64,000 bases of DNA from Leuctra nigra (taxonomy: Eukaryota; Arthropoda; Insecta; Plecoptera; Leuctridae), in assembly GCA_934045905.1 (NCBI GenBank), contig OW203762.1, forward strand, positions 16,090,345 to 16,154,344. The letters run 5' to 3'. This document shows positions 23,761 through 36,192 of this stretch, one piece after another (within the stretch, counting starts at the first letter, position 1; each line of letters begins with the position of its first letter). The notes below the pieces were generated by a model. It had not been told where the DNA came from, made no database searches, and worked only from the letters and a program-made list of their open reading frames with translations. A program made the position numbers and the translations under genes.

Positions 23761-24105
23761 TAGTACAAATGTGTTCATCAGATTTAGTAGTTACGAAAGG
23801 TGGCTTAGTTCATTAAACGATATTAAACGTGTGCAATAGTTTGAGTGTTATTACTAATTCATACATAAAAGCATTTATTTCCTAAAGTTTCAGAAGTCAA
23901 TGACCTCACACGAAGTTATTTCCTAAGTATTGCATGGCTTTAGGGAGAGATCTCGAGTCAGAAAACTTCATGCACACGTTCATGTTAGATCGAGTTATTG
24001 CGCATTTGCAGTACTGCTTGACTTTAAAACAAAATCGTAGATTCGATCATCCATTTTAATTATTTGATTAAGTAGGTCTTGAGCGTAGCCAATCCTGTCT
24101 GATTC
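23761..24105. other. AT-rich stretch without a gene
   Basis: Nothing recognised. Confidence 0.5.
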
Positions 24106-24380
24106 CGGTCTTCCCAGTCTTCTTTCTCGTCCACTTCTTCATTCATCCTCTTCTTTTACCTCCTCTCCACCACTAACGCGTCTCCCCACTTCCCTTCACC
24201 TTCCAGAGTCTCTTCAGTCCTCTCCTAATATCTTCTTGATTTGGTCAGTTCGTTTTCTTGATGAGCTCCAAAGTCTTGTCACTTTCCCCTACTCCTCTAT
24301 ACTCTCACACCCCCACGCAGTATCATATCGTCTCACATCATTCTCAAACCGTTTCCATCATTGTCATGCTTAGTTTCTCT
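24106..24380. other. Strand-asymmetric pyrimidine-rich tract
   Basis: Over about 270 bases the + strand is strongly enriched in C and T, with CTTCTTT, CCTCTCC and ACTCTCACACCCCC runs. The complementary strand is purine-rich, as in decayed 3' ends of some LINE reading frames, but no reverse-transcriptase motif can be read in any frame. Confidence 0.4.
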
Positions 24381-26440
24381 ACTCCTCTTCCAAACATCGC
24401 CTTCCATACGGATCATATGTGAATTGCTTCTGTTCGGTGTCATTCACTTTTCATGTGTTGAATATATTTCAAAGAGGGCAAGAACGCGTATAAGAATCAA
24501 GCAGTTCCAGACAGGTTTTGTTCAAATTCAAATTGAACTGAAACAAGCTTCTATTATCACAAATACGTTACTTTTTTGAAAAAAGCTTTCAAAAAGAAAT
24601 CCAGATACCGAGGATTATGACAAAGATCATATCCAATACGACGTTTCTCAATGTTAATCTGTTTCGACTGTAACATTTGTACCTTCCAATCGCGTATTTC
24701 AGCTACTCTGTGAATCACCATCAGTTTCTGGACGCGATGTTACTTTGGTACGAGTGTCTGATGCTTCCGACATGCCTAATTCCCTGTTTAATGTTGTCAT
24801 TAGCAAATATTAGCTCAAGCAGGTCATCTCATCGGTCCATGCTGAATGTAATTAGCATGTCGTCTTGACCCGGACTCGGACCCGGACCGATGTAACACCT
24901 CCAGAAACCGGGCGGAAAACCGTCTCAACCGGCGTCTGATGTCGTTTAACCCTTCGCAAATTGCTTCAAACTTTAACTTCTAATGGAATTTGATGCAGAA
25001 CTTTGTTAATATTATGCAGAGTTTGATTTAATGCAGGGAAGTTGATTTGATCATTAATCAGGATCTATACAAACTATATATTTAAAAAAAACATAAGACA
25101 GATTTCGTTAATACGTGTTTTTCAATTTGAATTTCTTAAAATTTCTTGTTGAAAGGATTAATTTCACGAAGACAGGTAGTGATTAATTGTAATGCTCGGG
25201 ATGATGCATGAACCAGCCACTTTCAGGTATGGATTTATGTATGATAATTAAATTACACATTCAAATGTGAGTAAGAAACCTGAGAGTGTTGGTCTAAGGT
25301 AACACTGGCAGGCAGAGTTTGCATGAACCACAAAACCTCTTGGTAACGCAATCGGCTGCGGTAAGAAACTCATTATCGCCGGTGGAAGACGCGCTCTGAC
25401 AGGCTGCTCTGGCGCCACATTCTGCACGGATGATTAACGATGACGGGCGCGCATCAAGTGTTACATTCACTCATTATAAATCCCCTCTGCGTGCAGCGTG
25501 TATTTGTTCCCCTTCATTCACTTTCCACGCGTCTTCATTAGCAGCCCGTCGGAGCGACGGATTAACAATATCGAACCACTCTTCCATCGATCCTCAGACA
25601 CTGTTTCCCCTTTTCAACGTTTTCTTAATCGGTTTTGGCGTGTGAACTTCGACAACTAACAAATAAGAGAGAAAAGTATTTTGTTCCCGTTGTTTTCGAA
25701 CATGGCCCTGCGATCCGTTAAAAGCACCCAAACACTTGGCCGTCAGTGACAAAATGCTTTCTCCCGAAGACGGCAAAGTCTTTTATCCCTTTCCTAGTTT
25801 GTCGTCTGACATAGGACCAACACGAGTTTCATGGATGGAGAGAGGAATCAATAATTTCAGAAAAGTCTATCCATTCATTCATTCCCTTCCATCGTAATCC
25901 TCGAGACACCTCGGGGACGGCCGAGGTCTGCGATCAACGCCGAGTCTTTGAGCGAGCGTCGTAATGCCAGAAACTATCGATAACATAGAAGCTGTATGGA
26001 ATCGATAATCGATTTCTTTTTATTGAAAGTTGGTCGGCGCGACATTTCCCTGTAGAACGGAGCGAGATTTTCTGTAGACTTTATTATTCTGCCGGAATTC
26101 ACCTATACAGCTTTCTTTATATTTCCCAATAGATCGGATAGAGCTACATTGTACCGGGGTTTACGCTGCTTGGAGTTTGATTTCCCGCCAATGTTACACC
26201 GCATCGTGGAAACCTTGGCGGTGATATCGACTAGAGGAATTGTGGACCTCAACGGCTTCCATTGAATCGTGTGACAACCATGTGTGTCTGTTTGAGATTT
26301 CAAAAAAAACATCACGATTGCAATGGAAAGAACGTCAACAACTTCCTTTTCAATCGTCGTGACACAATTTTCATCACTTCATCTTGAAAACAATATAAAA
26401 GGTGTCACCAACTCAACACAACTCGTTCCTTTTTTATTTT
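24381..26440. other. Stretch without a confirmed gene
   Basis: GC-richer single-copy patches occur near 24860-24960, 25320-25620 and 25860-26240. They carry short frames on both strands and no domain. These may be regulatory or conserved DNA. Confidence 0.35.
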
Positions 26441-26770
26441 AATTCCGCAGTGATAGTCGTCGTCGGTGTGAACCACGGCGATCAAGATGACGATCTGATT
26501 GCGCCGCGGCGCCTCGGGGGGAACAAGTAGAGCGCTAAGAAGCGTCTCGGGGATGTGGGCCAAGGTGGGCGTCGACGGGGGGGGGGGGGGGGGGGGGGGG
26601 TACAAGCTGGAAGTGAACGGGAGGATTTCGACGTCATGATTACCCCCATCTCTTCGGCTCAGCTCTTCTGGCTTCCTTGCCCGCGTTTTAAGAATTTACA
26701 TTTATACGAGCCAACGAAGGGATCCGCATGCAGTCAAGCTAGGACGCTATTTTCCCAACGCTCACGTCGT
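26441..26770. other. GC-rich patch with a G24 homopolymer and a 12-bp GC palindrome
   Basis: GCGCCGCGGCGC (26501-26512) is a perfect palindrome. A run of 24 G lies at 26577-26600. The sequence on both sides is GC-rich and unlike the AT-rich flanks. Frames crossing the G run give poly-Gly or poly-Pro and are not genes. Confidence 0.8.
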
Positions 26771-27466
26771 ATTACCTATTAAAAAAACATCGCACGCTTT
26801 ATAAGAGTTGATAGCTTTATTTATCGACGTTTAACATCATTCCAAACATCTGCCCATCTTTCTATTTGATTTCTCTTTAACATCTTATTCCCATTGCTTC
26901 GTTCATCTCGAATGTATCTTCGCATACAATCCAACTGGAACAAGTGTTAATGTTTTCAACGTGTGTAATAGGTCTATTACCATAGCCGCTATCACCGGCA
27001 CACATCCTTTTACCCCTGTATTCCCAATATTAACCATGTACAGACGTTTGCAATATGCGATAAACATTCTTGTGAATTTTTAGCAGAACAGTTTAGCAGG
27101 GAACGTATAGAGTGTGCTGCTCCATCAGTCAGTGAACTTCTCTCCAATAATCGGCAAACAGGAGAAAGTTCATCTTCTTGTATTGAATATTCCAAGTTAT
27201 GGCACCTCCACCAACAAACGCTATTGTTTAAGATTTTCATGAAGGATAATTCTTGCTGTGGTCAATCCAATTGGTTACGGTCACATCTAAACATTGAAAA
27301 TAATTCATGTATACGCATTAAAAAAATACTGACTGAACAAACTGACTGAACAAAATGAGGTTCTTTCTCATCTATTATGTAAAAGAACTGAAGGTTGTAT
27401 TTTGTATCTTTCTCCAACATTTTTCCGAAGAGTAAATGTCTTGGGTGAAACAGTGGAGAGTTGTAA
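26771..27466. other. Stretch without a gene
   Basis: Only short frames. Nothing recognised. Confidence 0.5.
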
Positions 27467-28015
27467 ATGCCAGCGGAAAGCAAGTTGGCATCCACGGTAA
27501 GGTTAATGTTTGTCCACATACCTCAACTGTCAAAAGCATGTTTCGGAATGAACGTTTTGGTTAACTTTGTTTTCCTGACGTCACACATTGTAAAGGATGT
27601 GGAGGGGGGAGTGAGGGAGAGGGGTAGGTGTTCCGCAACACTCCCGATCTTTACAGTACTTACCATATCAAGTGGATTTAATGCGAGTCAGACATTAATA
27701 TTTATAATGTTGTCCAAACCACGCAAACATTTTGCATACTCTGTTATGATTTATCAAGTGGTTCATAAATGCTTAATTCGCCTAAAAGCCCTACTATTTA
27801 AATTTAATCTGCAAATGAACAATTTGTCAAAGGGAATTGAAATAGTCAACTTACAAGTGTTATTCCAGCAAACTGATTGCCAAAGTTATTTCTTACACAA
27901 GTGGACTGATTGGGATATTTCATTCTCTACAGAGAGGAAAAACAATTTCCATGATTTTCAAGTATCGAGGAAAAATTGTTTTTTGACGCACTCTTTTGAT
28001 CATATTTGTCCCTAA
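27467..28015 (+). CDS. Unidentified 182-codon ORF, doubtful
   Basis: This is the longest complete ATG-to-stop frame in the window and longer than expected by chance in DNA this AT-rich. The peptide is 182 residues, with two hydrophobic stretches (about residues 30-40 and 61-80) and a basic, Lys/Asn/Phe-rich C-terminal half. There is no signal peptide, transmembrane topology, catalytic motif or transposase/polymerase signature that I recognise. Codon use follows the AT-rich background, unlike the GC-ending codons of the Sidestep exon, which argues against a conserved host gene. It may be a decayed transposon frame or chance. Confidence 0.12.
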   Translation: MPAESKLASTVRLMFVHIPQLSKACFGMNVLVNFVFLTSHIVKDVEGGVRERGRCSATLPIFTVLTISSGFNASQTLIFIMLSKPRKHFAYSVMIYQVVHKCLIRLKALLFKFNLQMNNLSKGIEIVNLQVLFQQTDCQSYFLHKWTDWDISFSTERKNNFHDFQVSRKNCFLTHSFDHICP

Positions 28016-30280
28016 AAAGTTTCAAAAACATGAATCGAAACTGTAGACCAAAATATTTGAATAATTAAATATGTGACAAATACCTCAATCATTCAAGAAA
28101 GTTAATTCATAATTTTTCTTGTTATTTCTTGAATTTCTTATTTATCTTTGCAGCTTTCATGTATTCTTGTCAGCTGCATACAATAAACCACCAAATCACT
28201 TTCTATATTTTGATGCAGTGTTCTTATAATTTCTATATTGTTTCTTTTTACCAGTTATGGTGTCCAAGAGTTTTTTTTTCAATGAAACAACCCAGTTCAT
28301 TCGTATTATTTAAAATGATTTTACCCTTCAACATCTCTATCAAGTCCACAGCTGTCTTCGAGACCCCATCTGAACAGCGGGAGTCAAAGACGACGAGATT
28401 TCCTGCGCGAGTTTCGTTTCTCGTTTAATCAAGTCTCGAACTTGACTTTTCATTGTGTTTGCTATTTATATGACAAGAGCACTTTCCTTTTATCTCTGTC
28501 ATTTCATTGATCCCATTTCACTGCAGCGATCGTAAGAAAGCCAAGAGGTGCAATTCTGTCGACGTTCAAGGTAATTTTATTTCGCTCACAATTTGAATTA
28601 CTAAAAACAGTCAAGTGTAAATTACGAGTTCTAAAACGAGCAAGAGTCGTCGTAATTTCAACTCTGGAAAGTTGCTAACGTATAATGGCGCGTTTGCTAG
28701 AGGAGTGTGAAAATGGTTGGCTTTTTGGCCCTCGGGGGGGATGAAAATTATAGACAACCCCTCCCCGTACTCTGGAGAGGAAGAAGGAAAATATTCACAG
28801 TTACAATCGGAAACGTTGTCCTGAAAATTGATATTAATTTATGCAGAATCGTATGTTCGGTATAAAATTAATGGAAAACGGCTCATGGCATACACTTTCA
28901 AAAGCGAAATTAAAGACAAATTATAAAGATTTTCTTTATCCAAAAGAGATTTGATTTTTAAAAATATTTGAATGTGTGACTTGATACATGACATAAAAAT
29001 GTTTTTCTGTTAAAACCAATCTATAAAGATATCTGAGCAAGTAACTCAATGATTCCATTTTCAATAGAATAACATTTATTTTATTAATAAAGTAGGGAAT
29101 CTCTTCGATTCCAGTGACACAGAATATGATATTGAAATTTGATAAGGTGGCGGCAGATGCGAATAAGATTGCACTTTACAGACGTAGATCGATAATGGGT
29201 ATAACGAGCAAAATTTCAAGTTGAGAGAAGAAAAGACTACGAGACGATTCCGTAGACGTCTAATAGACATACTTGATCATTGATAAAGAAGAGGATGAGA
29301 TAATGGATCTGATCTTTAAGATGAAAATACCTGCAAAACCGCCGCCGAAATGCATTCGCTGGGGGGTAACAAAAACAATGCCTCTATATATTACCACAGC
29401 TATTATCAAGTCCGGAACTTGCCTCAAAGACACCGGAAGACAAATACTTAGACAAAAGATGAAGACAAAACAGGACAGTGATAAAAGAGGCTTTGGTAAG
29501 AAGAGGGTAAAGTTGGAAGAAAACGAGAAACGGAAACTTGTGAATTAATTAGAAGATAATTAAAATGTTGGCTTTCGTTAATATAAAGAAGCTATGAAAG
29601 TGACAAATAGAGCATTGGCTTTGTCTTTTGTGTCTTGTCTGCTTAAGAGGTACCAAATTGCCACTTTGCTTTCAGTTGATGTCGAGAATGACTAGTGCTT
29701 TTGAGAGCTTTAAGCAATGTGCATGGATCTTGTTATCTGAAAATAGAGATTAGAAACAATCCCTCTAGTGAGTTTTAGGCTTAGTCATATACTAAGTTTT
29801 GAACGCAAAAGTTGTGTACCAAAGACCTTGTGTGTTACATATTGCTGTTCCATAATGAAATTCACTTTATGCGATTACTCTTTTTTTTATCAAGGCCAAT
29901 TGTGTATATTTGTGTATTTATTTGAATTATATGATATAATCTACGTTTTTCTTTTATTATTTCAAAACCCTGTTTCCAAAAAAAACATTTGGGTCAGGGG
30001 GTAGACAATTAATACAATTTAAACATACACAAATTGTCTATAACCAGACATTAAGGCTACAATTATCTCAACCGGGTAGCCGGACCGGTTGAAATTATGA
30101 AGCAAAATTAGGGAGTACAAATACTATCCATAAATGAATACTATCCATACTATCCCTTCACTCCCTGTATTTCGTGAAATAATACGTTCCCAAATCACTA
30201 ACAATTGCCTGTGGAATTACGTAGGTACAATCCCCTCTAACTCAATGGTTCAAATATCACAGAATCGCTCTTCACTCAAT
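28016..30280. other. Mostly AT-rich stretch without a gene
   Basis: It includes a Lys-rich 91-codon frame at 29273-29548 (+) with no recognised domain and a GC-richer spot near 28650-28790. Nothing else is seen. Confidence 0.45.
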
Positions 30281-30520
30281 AATCACTAACCATTCGGTTC
30301 GTATATCTCCCATTGCCTCTTTAACTCAATATTCACTAACAATGCAGCGCGAAACGAGGCACAATCGCTCTTTAACCTGGGCAACGCAACCCGCTCAACA
30401 CCGCGCGCTGGCTGCCGGGAAGAATGGATGTCTCGTGCGTGAGCAGCCTTCTGAACACCGTTTGATTCCCTGCTATTGACAGCACACAGAGACTTGACAG
30501 AATTCACATTTCTTGAATAT
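30281..30520. other. GC-richer patch, no identified gene
   Basis: A minus-strand 73-codon frame (30286-30507) is open but has no known motif. The centre CCGCGCGCTGGCTGCCGG is GC-rich. It is single copy in the window. Confidence 0.3.
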
Positions 30521-30746
30521 CAAATTATGCCGCATTCTTTCCACAAGCGCTAACCTCCATGCGGTATCAAAATTGCTCATATTCTCTACATCAAGAAGCA
30601 TTCGGGTAGAAGTAGAATCAATAATAAGAGTCGCAAAGTGCACTGGTCGGAAATATATCTCGTAGATAGTTCGATCTATTTTCTTTTGAGACTGATACGT
30701 ATGTTCGCGTGTTTTCCATGTTTATAGGTTTGCGAAATAAATTCGA

Positions 30747-30782
30747 GGGGGTGAGGTGACATGAGGGGGAAAGGGGGAGGGG
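30747..30782 (+). other. G-rich segment with possible G-quadruplex
   Basis: Four G runs (30747-30751, 30765-30769, 30773-30777, 30779-30782) are separated by loops of about 13, 3 and 1 bases. One long loop makes it weaker than the motif at 4165-4187. Confidence 0.5.
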
Positions 30783-32275
30783 ATGAGCCTGGAGATTGGA
30801 ATTGATTTCGTGACTTGTGTTCTGGTTAACTTACTACGAATCAATTTAAGTTTTGCAGCATCTTTGGTCCATAAGATTTGGTTTCGTATCAAGATAGACA
30901 CAAATAAGATAGATTCCAGAGGTTTTCACATTTGAAAAGGAAGTAGAGAAAAGAGAAAATGTATAATTGAATTCTAGGTATATGAAATACACAAGCATGT
31001 TTGAGAATGTTCAAAGTTCTCTTCCCGAGGGCATTTCAACGTGGCATGACGTTTTGACAGGTCGTGATTATTGGTGACATTAATTCAATTTTGACTTTTT
31101 TTACACGCACGGAGCAATATCGAGGGTGCTTTTTATCTCCTACGGGAAATCATCCCTACATCCAGCATTTAGCAACTTTCTTTAACTTGGCGGGAAAACA
31201 TGTGGCTTGGCTCTAACTGGCACAAACCTTGCTCACTTCCTAAAGAAATGTGAACATATTCAGAAGTAATGACACTTTAGAATACCCAATTTCATTAGTA
31301 GCCCAATAGAACTACCAACAATGCAGAAACGTATATTCTTGGTTCGGTCTTTGAAAAGCTTTGAGACATGAATGTTCATTGATTAATAATATTGGCAAAG
31401 CAACCTTTGAAGCTGTTCAAATACCTACGGAGACGTCGAAGACCGAATGACGACAATCTAAAGTTCAATTGAAAGAGAAACTCAATGCTACACATTCATT
31501 ATTTCAGTCTTCATGTTGTGAACACTTTCACTTTTCCTTCTCAAGCAAGAAAATGCCAGGAGCTCTTCAAGGGGTCGAGAAAAGGAAATATAGAAATAGA
31601 AACACATTTTGCGCAACAAAATCATACTCGTTAGAGCGACTAAATATTGTGTCGTAATAATAGGTTTGCTCGGGATTATAATAACAGAAATATTGTCATT
31701 ATACTTATGTTAGAAAGTGAAAAATAATAAGCACAGCTAATTCTTGAGTCGCCTTTAAAATATTGCCACCAACACGCTAAAATACAATCTGGTACAGTTT
31801 TGAATACCACAATTTCCTCAACGAATCGTCACAATGATAAAAGTTGTATATATATCTTTATGTATTCGATGCGTTTATGACTATGGAAATTATCGAATTA
31901 TAGGAAAAAGGGAACGATAACGGAGTATAAGATTTTTAATTTGTTATTGCATTAAACATAATTATGTCTGATCGTCATTTTATCATACGTTGTCAATTAT
32001 TTCTTCCCGACTCTCCCCAACCAGTTTAACACATTAATCTTTAAAAGAAACAATTGAATTTCTGGCAGATAAAGAAAAGGCTGAAGGATGTCCTGTTACG
32101 ACTTATAGCAATCAGTTGAAAGGTAATAACAGCATTATGATGGAATAAAACCCCGATATCTTCTTGGATGGATCGTTTCGCGAAGCCGTTCCGATGAAAG
32201 AAGACCCGGTTGTACGGAACGCATTCGGAGATGCGTTTCAATAAATTCTTCTCATTTAATGCGATTTAGCCGTTC
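30783..32275. other. AT-rich stretch without a gene
   Basis: Short frames only. Nothing recognised. Confidence 0.5.
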
Positions 32276-33060
32276 GAACGGCAGATGTTGTCACGCCGAT
32301 CTCTCGCCACTGGCGCCGTGGCGCCTGGAAGGGAAGAAGGTGACTGGGAGGACCGAGACACATCCAGCATCAACGCATCACTCATTGCACAAGTTTACAC
32401 ACATTTAATAGTCATATAAATTGATGGTCTACATAAATTAAATTTAGAAAAGTTATTATTTTAATCAAGAAAGCGTGAAGTTAAAATCATGAAAACAAAC
32501 TATGATTAAATCATTGTTTTACTCTTGATCAGATATCGGTAAAATCTGGAAGTATGTAGTCATTACAGTTGCAAAGAAAATATATTTTTATGATTAACTA
32601 AGATTAAAACACTTATACCTTGATGAAGAACTTCAAGCAAAGCGTGACGTAGGTTCATATTTTGAATTCATTTGAGACTATTTGATTCTTTAAAGGAGAC
32701 CTCCAGGAAATTCCTCCAGGAACCTAGGAATAGGGCGACTCCAGGAGCAAGTTAGCAACGCCAAGACCGTCGTGGTCAACATGCAAGGAACTCGTTAGCA
32801 AGTCCACCGCTCATTGTCTCGCTTCAGCCTCCTTCCTCCTTCCTCCTTCCTCCTTCCTCCTCGTGAATCTACACAACTCACTCGACACTCACGCGGACCA
32901 AATGAGAGAAGAAAAAGAAAATGAGCCGAGAGTTTCAAGTTGAAACCGCGTTAACGACGTCAAAACTTCCAGCGTTCATGAGAAGAGACGCCGCCGCGAC
33001 GCTTGATCCGGAGCGACGTCACGACGGTTTACGTCAAGTCACACGATGGGCTCGTCACAA
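32276..33060. other. Alternating GC-rich patches, candidate regulatory DNA
   Basis: GC-rich segments at 32276-32390, 32695-32830 and 32880-33060 flank AT-rich DNA. The last holds ACGTCA-type motifs (GACGTCA near 32957 and 33015, TACGTCA near 33030). No ORF is present. Function is inferred only from composition and motif clustering. Confidence 0.25.
32828..32861. repeat. Short tandem repeat (CCTCCTT)n
   Basis: Almost five copies of a 7-base pyrimidine unit lie inside the GC-rich region. Confidence 0.92.
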
Positions 33061-35951
33061 TAACTTTCAAACAAGAGCTTTTGATGGCTTTCTTTGATGT
33101 CACTTACATTCTTCAATCAAAGTAATGTAGTCGAAGACTTCGTCATATGCTTTCCATGGAAGAGTAGGGACGACCAAAACTTTTATTTTAGCCTCTCTCG
33201 TGATGAATACATGTCTTAATCTTGGTCAACCCTTCTCTACATGTAAAGTACGTGAATTCATATTTATGATGGCCGTTCAACTACATTAGTTAGATTGAAT
33301 AAGAATTTAAGTGGTCAAATAAAGCTGTCAAATGATCTTGTTTAAGGCTTGTGTCATTATAAGTATAATTAATTATAATAAGTCAGGCATAAGTACGTTC
33401 ACATTTAGGACTTGTTTAACATATAACCTTTTTGACATAAGGGCATCGTGTAAACAGGTTATGTTAACATTTGTACAAAGGAATACAAGTTGAAAACCTT
33501 CAACAACACTAATTATACTAACACCAACACAGGATAAAAATTATGTTTTTATTGTACTAATAATTATCATATTGAAGAGAAAACTAATTCGCTAGTCGCC
33601 ATATTGGTGTCTACTTCCATGTGATTTGATTCATTGCTGATATGATTATATTTGGGGAGAACGTTAAAAGTCTCACAGTTGCAATCAAATATCACGATAA
33701 TTTTTTTAACCCTTTACAACATTACAAGAATGTTACAATCTAATAACTCTAACATCTGATCAATTATGAATAACTCAAACAGAAGAACTCCAGTTCACTT
33801 CGAAATCGATTATAAATAGTCCATTGACTATGCTTCCGTGACACACAATCCACCCCGCCCAGTTCGTCATCGTCAGCGTAAACTTAGCTTCCGTTCTTGT
33901 GGTTTGATCCGCAGTACCTCACATTCATCAATATCACGATATAGTCTATTTCAATGCTTAGGTTCCACGGTGGATTAAGTCGCATTCTCTTCTTGAAGAA
34001 TTTTCACGACCCCTCGCAGAAGTTCTGACTTTCCTGAGGCTTTGCAGAATTATTGCGGCTTCGTTTTCAGGTGGAATTACCAGCTATAACCGTTTAGGTA
34101 TTTAGTATTCTCATTACACCCGTTGTTTAACACAAAGAAGCAGGTATTAGTGGTCTGTAGAAAGAATGTTGTAAGGTTTCTTGTTCAAATGTTGGATGGT
34201 ATTTTATGAAATTGTGATAAATGGAAAAACGAATACACGTTTTATTCGTAAGTTCTGCAGTAAGAAGTTATTTTGATAATTTGGACCTCTTTGTATATAG
34301 GGGGGGGGGGGGGGGATGATTTAGATGAAAACATCGATCTCAATACAAGTCAATTCTACCAAAATTGCATGTAATTTACAAAAAAAAAATCGTGCTTACT
34401 TTTCTATCGTTTTCATAATTCCAAAACCGGGTTGTTCAAACTCTGTAAAACTTTCTAACCACATACACGAATATTTAAAAAATGTACACAATTGAGTAAA
34501 GTCATTAATTTCTCATGTTGTTTCCCGATAAACTCACAAACAAACAAACAAACAAACAAACAAACAAACAATGAAAGTTGAAAAAATCAATTTAACCCAG
34601 AGTTTGCCTTTTCAATAATTTGTTATAATGTTAATTTCTGTATTTGCGAACATTCTCAAAAATCGCTTGTCCATTCATGTGTACCATCACACACATTTCA
34701 ATTAATAATATAGAAGCTAACCAATGAGCAGGTCTGAAATTGGGCGATATTTGCAAAATAATACAAATTGTTTTAAATCCTCAAAGTAGCCTATGTGGAT
34801 GATTAAAATAATAGAAGTTATAACTATAAAATAAATATAAACAGTAGGTATGCAATTTGCCAGCAATCAACAAAATGTGCAGAATGCATTTTGTTTCGAT
34901 TTTTTTTAGTAAACATATGACAAAACCGAAACACTTAAACTTCAATTAATTATTAATACAATTAACATGCAAGTTTTCAAAATGGTTTGATACAAACACG
35001 TTGAAAATGTTTTAGTCGCGTGCTAGGAAAGTATGAACATTTTAGGAACAGATTTAAAAGTTATTGGAATCAGTTGATATATTTGACAGTTTAATATTAC
35101 GATATAACCAGAACTACAATATTTTTATCATAATCTATGTTTTTAAGTCTAACAAAAGTATATTGTTTTCAACCCTTTTATTCAGCCGAAATTCATGTGA
35201 AATCAATAAAACTTGAGCTGCAACCCGCACGACACACTAATTACTTTGATTGATTCGAAAAACTCGTGATGAGCTGCGTGGGGGTTGCATACCACCCAGG
35301 CGCACTCCTTGATTAGCCATATACAAGGATTTGTCAGCATTCTCCTGCATGCTAGCTTATGAATTCATTAACCGTGATCACTATCGTTACGTCATAATGA
35401 AATTACGAAGTGCCATATAATTAGGCTAACCAAACGAGCGTGACAATTTAACTTTTTTTGAAGAATTGTTCTTGTTAATGTATAACCTAGTTTATATATC
35501 GTTGATGCTCATGTTTATTTAATGTTCATGAAGGGCCATTTTTAATCGCTTAAATATTAATAATATTTTAATATTATATGATCCTATCATGTTTGTGATG
35601 GAAAATAAACATCTTTCAATTAATAATAAAGAGATATTTGATTATAATACGAGGGTTAATAATAATTTACTTGCATGTTCATTAAAATCTAGAGAATTGT
35701 TTTTCTTCATTTGACTTGGTTTTGAAATCAATATTGATGCAATTATCATTTGTTCTGTTTATTTGTATAACATTTTCAATCACTTATATGTAAATTATTA
35801 AATGTTATACATTATATTTATTTAAAATAATAAAATCTGGATGGAATAGCCCACTAAACGTGTAAATAATCATTTTGGGTTAAATTAAAAACTTGAAAGT
35901 CTCGTACTTATTTCAAAACGCTTTGATGCGTCATACAAAATCAACAATGAT
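33061..35951. other. AT-rich stretch with simple repeats, no gene
   Basis: It holds a run of 16 G at 34300-34315 and a (CAAA)n array at about 34536-34570. A small inverted pair (TGCAACCCGCACG near 35219 and CGTGGGGGTTGCA near 35278) could fold. No coding signal is seen. Confidence 0.55.
34536..34570. repeat. Microsatellite (CAAA)n
   Basis: About eight to nine perfect CAAA units in a row. Confidence 0.95.
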
Positions 35952-36192
35952 TAATTCTGTACCTCAGAGGTAGAAGGGCGGAAGTCCACTTCATTATTCT
36001 TGAGGTAACCACATAAACCAGTAATTCTGCCTTCATACAATCATGTTTGTAATAATGGTACGAGTCATTGTGTAAGATAATCTTCAACATGTCTGTATTT
36101 TGTTGCCGAGGTTGATTACATCATTCCAAAAGTGTGCAACGCGAAGTCGAGACAACGGACTTCCGGCCTTCTACCTCAGAGGTACTGAATTA
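35952..36192 (+). mobile_element. MITE with CAGAGGTAGAAGG terminal inverted repeats, copy 1
   Basis: The terminal repeats of about 36 bp (35952-35987 and 36157-36192) start TAATTC(T/A)GTACCTC and run through GAGGTAGAAGG(G/C)CGGAAGTCC. They are inverse complements with about three mismatches. The 240-bp element has no ORF. The same interior, inverted, occurs at about 40100-40355. Confidence 0.85.

Noticed and set aside
24106..24380. Decayed LINE 3' coding end
   Set aside because: Only the purine bias of one strand suggests it. No reverse-transcriptase or endonuclease motif can be read in any frame.
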